From Streptomyces canus (GTDB taxonomy: Bacteria > Actinomycetota > Actinomycetes > Streptomycetales > Streptomycetaceae): DNA of 64,000 nucleotides. Under the pieces are notes generated by a model. It was not told the origin of the DNA. It searched no databases and saw only the letters and a list, made by a program, of their open reading frames with translations. Location of the stretch: the NCBI RefSeq assembly GCF_030816965.1, contig NZ_JAUSYQ010000002.1, positions 2,761,001 through 2,825,000 of the forward strand, in the 5' to 3' direction. Position numbers and translations under genes: made by a program. How positions within the stretch are numbered: the stretch's first letter is position 1; every line of letters begins with the position of its first letter. Shown here in pieces: positions 61,627 through 64,000 of this stretch.

Positions 61627-61884
61627 ATGTCCGCGCAGGACGAGGACGGCGAGCGGGAGTTCGACATCAAGTGGGCCGACGGAGCCGAGCTCAAAGAGCC
61701 GTCCGCCCGGGCCCGGATGCTCGCCGCCCGCTGGAAGGAGAACCCGCCGAAGCCCCAGCCGTTCCGCGCCGACCCGGAGCCGAGGGCACCGAGCCGCTCG
61801 TCCTGGAGGTCGACGGCCATCGTCCTCGGGACCGTGGCAGTGATCATCCTGGTGCTGGGGTATGCGGACTTCCGTCCGTTCTAG
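61627..61884 (+). CDS. small single-helix membrane protein next to glnA
   Basis: An 85-residue protein: an acidic, then mixed, cytosolic part (residues 1-60, EREFDIKWADGAEL, LAARWKENPPKPQPF) and one C-terminal helix (IVLGTVAVIILVLGY). This tail-anchored layout is conserved beside glnA in Streptomyces as far as I recall. Function unknown. Confidence 0.75.
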   Translation: MSAQDEDGEREFDIKWADGAELKEPSARARMLAARWKENPPKPQPFRADPEPRAPSRSSWRSTAIVLGTVAVIILVLGYADFRPF

Positions 61885-61909
61885 CGCGCTGAGCAGGTAA
61901 GGGGCGGAC

Positions 61910-63328
61910 GTGCGGGGCAGTATCTGGAACGGGGCGCAGGCGGCGGTACGCCTCGCGAAGGGGACCGCACTGCGGGAGGCCATGTTCGACGTGGCCGACC
62001 CGGCTGTCTGGATCGCGCTGGACGACGCGGTGCGGCACAGGGCCCGGTCCTCGGCCGACGGCACCTGGCTGCCGGCCTGGCAGCGGACCGAACAGGGGCT
62101 GACGCTGACCGACGGCCAACTCGCGCTCGGCCTGTGCCAACGGGACGGGAGGATCCGCGAGTGGGCGCTGGGGGAGGTCGCGGAGCGGCCGGGGTTGTTG
62201 CCGTTGGTCGTGATCCGGTGCGCGGACTGGGCCGAACCGGTGCGGGACCGGGCCCGGACGCGGTGGGCCGAGGCGGTCACCGTGGAGACCGCGGTCGCGC
62301 TGGCCCCGCTCGCCCTGCGGATCGGCATCCGGTACCGGGGTGACTTCGCCCTCGGCCTGATCGACAAGGTACTGCGCTCGGCGGACCGCGAAGCGCTGCT
62401 TCCGCTTCTCACCCATACCGACCGCGCCGTGCGCCGCTTCGCTCACCGGCTCGCCGTCGAGGAGGGCTTCCTCTCCCCCGCCGAGCTGGCCCGCGGCGCC
62501 GCCCGGGACGAGGACACGGTCGTCCAGGGACTCTGCGCGGAGGCCGCCCTGGCCGCCGTGGCGGAGGGCGACGCGGACGACGACGTACTCGAACCGCTGC
62601 TCGCCGCCCGCAATCCGCGGGCGCGGTCGGCCGGGGTGACCGCCTTGCGGCGGGCCGGGCGCGGGGAGCGGGCGTTCGGGTTTCTCGGCGACCGGGCCGC
62701 GGTGGTGCGGGCCTGTGCGCGGTATGTCGTACGGCAGTCCGGGGGTGACCCGGTGCAGTGGTACCGGCGGCGGTGTGCCGAGGCCGGTGATGCCGCGCTG
62801 TCGGCGGGGGTGGTGAGCGGGCTCGCGGAGTGCGGGGACCGGCGTGATGCCGAGGTGCTGTGGGCGTTGACCTCGTATCCGGATCCGGTGGTCAGGGCGC
62901 GCGCCGTGGGCGGGCTGCGGGCGCTGGACGTGCTGGACGTACCCCGGCTGCGGGCGCTGCTCGACGATCCCGCGCCCGGTGTGGTGCGGGAGGCGACCCT
63001 GGCGCTGGTGCCGTCCGCGCGGATGCTGGACGACGGGTGGCTGCTGGAGCGGCTGGCGGTGGAGCGGGCCCGGGAGACGCGGGTCTCCGCGTTCCGGCTG
63101 CTCAACGCGCACGGCGGGCTCGTACGGCTGCGGGCCGCCGTCGCGCTGGTCGACGATCCGGACGACAAGTTGCGGCACTGGGCCCGGCAGTCGGTGCAGC
63201 GCTGGCATCCGACGGCGGACGTGCCGCGCGGGGCGGTCGAGGTGGGTGAGCTGTTGGGACGGGCACGGCATCTGTTCAGTGACCACGTGCTGAAGCGGCG
63301 CCTGTGGGAGGCCGGGCTGAAGGCCTGA
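61910..63328 (+). CDS. HEAT-repeat-like helical protein
   Basis: A 472-residue protein with an alternating helix pattern of the HEAT/PBS-lyase type, for example VRRFAHRLAVEEGFL, VRACARYVVRQ, VVRARAVGGLRALDVLDVPRLRALLDDPAPGVVREATLALV. It is rich in Ala/Arg/Leu. It has no signal peptide and no catalytic motif. The GTG follows AAGGGGCGGAC. HEAT proteins are usually scaffolds; the partner is unknown. Confidence 0.8.
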   Translation: MRGSIWNGAQAAVRLAKGTALREAMFDVADPAVWIALDDAVRHRARSSADGTWLPAWQRTEQGLTLTDGQLALGLCQRDGRIREWALGEVAERPGLLPLVVIRCADWAEPVRDRARTRWAEAVTVETAVALAPLALRIGIRYRGDFALGLIDKVLRSADREALLPLLTHTDRAVRRFAHRLAVEEGFLSPAELARGAARDEDTVVQGLCAEAALAAVAEGDADDDVLEPLLAARNPRARSAGVTALRRAGRGERAFGFLGDRAAVVRACARYVVRQSGGDPVQWYRRRCAEAGDAALSAGVVSGLAECGDRRDAEVLWALTSYPDPVVRARAVGGLRALDVLDVPRLRALLDDPAPGVVREATLALVPSARMLDDGWLLERLAVERARETRVSAFRLLNAHGGLVRLRAAVALVDDPDDKLRHWARQSVQRWHPTADVPRGAVEVGELLGRARHLFSDHVLKRRLWEAGLKA

Positions 63329-63425
63329 GCCTTTGCCGGCCCCAGGGCTGATCGCGACCTCTTCATGGGCGGGGCCAGGTGCACACTGGACGGTGGGACG
63401 AGTGCCTGACTGCGGGGTGGTGCAG

Positions 63426-64000
63426 ATGCGGAGTCGTTTCCGGAACGACCGGCGGCTGACCGTGCGGATGACGGTCACCATGTTCCTGCTCGGTCTGCTG
63501 TACGTGGCCTTCTTCGCCGCGTTGATCGTGTTGCTGAAGTCCTGGCTGCTGGTCGTGGCGCTGGTCGCCGTGATGTTCGTGGCGCAGTTCTGGTTCTCCG
63601 ACAGGATCGCGATGTTCGCGATGCGCGGGAAGGTCGTGGGACGCGAGGAGTATCCCGAGCTGCATGCGGTGGTCGACCGGCTGTGTGCCATCGCGGACAT
63701 GCCCAAGCCCGTGATCGCGGTGTCCACGATGGACATGCCCAACGCGTTCGCCACCGGCCGGAACCCGGACAACGCCGTGGTGTGTGTGACCACAGGGCTG
63801 CTGCGGCGGCTGGATCCCGCCGAGCTGGAGGGTGTGCTCGCGCACGAGCTGTCGCACGTGGCGCACAAGGACGTCGCCGTGATCACCATCGCCTCGTTCC
63901 TGGGCGTGATCGCCGGGCTGATCGTGCGGTTCGCCTTCTACAGCCAGCTGTTCGGCGGGCGGAAGGACCAGAACACCGCCGTGATCTTCGCCGCCGTGAT
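63426..64000 (+). CDS. M48 family HtpX-like metalloprotease (C-terminus outside window)
   Basis: About 191 residues are visible; the gene continues past base 64000. Two N-terminal membrane helices (about 19-40 and 43-61) precede the zinc protease domain with LEGVLAHELSHVAHKDV (HExxH near residue 140), then a further helix. HtpX-type enzymes degrade misfolded membrane proteins. The ATG at 63426 follows GGGGTGG; an in-frame GTG two codons earlier is an alternative. Confidence 0.93.
   Translation, partial: MRSRFRNDRRLTVRMTVTMFLLGLLYVAFFAALIVLLKSWLLVVALVAVMFVAQFWFSDRIAMFAMRGKVVGREEYPELHAVVDRLCAIADMPKPVIAVSTMDMPNAFATGRNPDNAVVCVTTGLLRRLDPAELEGVLAHELSHVAHKDVAVITIASFLGVIAGLIVRFAFYSQLFGGRKDQNTAVIFAAV

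Noticed and set aside
1..64000. Prophage, integrative element or transposon
   Set aside because: No integrase, transposase, tRNA attachment site or shift in base composition was found; gene order is conserved core.

Overview
The window is chromosomal DNA of very high G+C content from an actinomycete, almost certainly Streptomyces. The evidence is codon use with G or C in nearly every third position, frequent GTG starts, typical Streptomyces families (DUF3043, DUF4191, PspA with its small partner, an ECF42 sigma factor with a DGPF protein, WYL and FemX proteins) and a four-element GlnR box in front of glnA. Most of the window is conserved core genome. From memory, its gene order follows the Mycobacterium tuberculosis block trpD, ctaE-qcrCAB, ctaF/ctaD/ctaC, adoK, an ErpA-like gene, cobT/cobS, an M17 aminopeptidase, dlaT, a TIGR01777 gene, lipB, lipA, glnA1. 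Accessory genes are inserted between these anchors.

Layout. 1-1118: truncated class V aminotransferase under a SAM riboswitch. 1186-11605: trpD, then the aerobic respiratory chain on the minus strand (ctaE-qcrC-qcrA-qcrB and ctaC-ctaD-ctaF, with 4-nt overlaps between most neighbours), interrupted by a small receiver protein and a lipoprotein L,D-transpeptidase. 11874-18759: a cysteine desulfurase-TusA fusion, adenosine kinase, a large Ala/Pro-rich membrane protein, an ErpA-type Fe-S carrier and, divergently, quinolinate synthase NadA, itself a 4Fe-4S enzyme. 18925-23737: ECF42 sigma factor plus DGPF partner with a matching promoter, then a NarL/DesK two-component system directly behind pspA-pspAA.

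24018-34119: DUF3043 protein and a coupled methyltransferase, then late cobalamin genes cobU, cobT and cobS spaced by membrane proteins, a DUF2156/MprF-like acyltransferase, an inverted fragment of that same gene, and a GH114 lipoprotein. 34349-43867: pepA, lpdA, the lipoylated E2 (sucB-type), a frameshifted lipoprotein gene, a GntR regulator and aceE. Together these encode the pyruvate dehydrogenase complex and a likely regulator; the aceE promoter carries a perfect 17-bp palindrome. 43944-55227: WYL regulator, DUF4240 protein, FemX-type transferase, an amidase with a long 12-residue-repeat N-terminus, a MarP-like membrane protease, a 38-codon membrane ORF, GNAT, TIGR01777, FAD oxidoreductase and an HTH/TPR regulator.

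55471-64000: lipB and lipA make the lipoyl cofactor needed by the E2 protein encoded upstream. They are followed by DUF4191, a decayed lipase gene, an RDD protein, glnA under a perfect GlnR box, a small membrane protein, a HEAT-repeat-like protein and a truncated HtpX-type protease.

I found no CRISPR array, prophage, transposase, rRNA or tRNA. The most notable items are regulatory (SAM riboswitch, ECF42-type promoter, aceE palindrome, GlnR box), the gene fusions, three broken genes, and a four-copy intergenic palindromic repeat family. I did not find a convincing wholly new system; the best leads are listed as findings.
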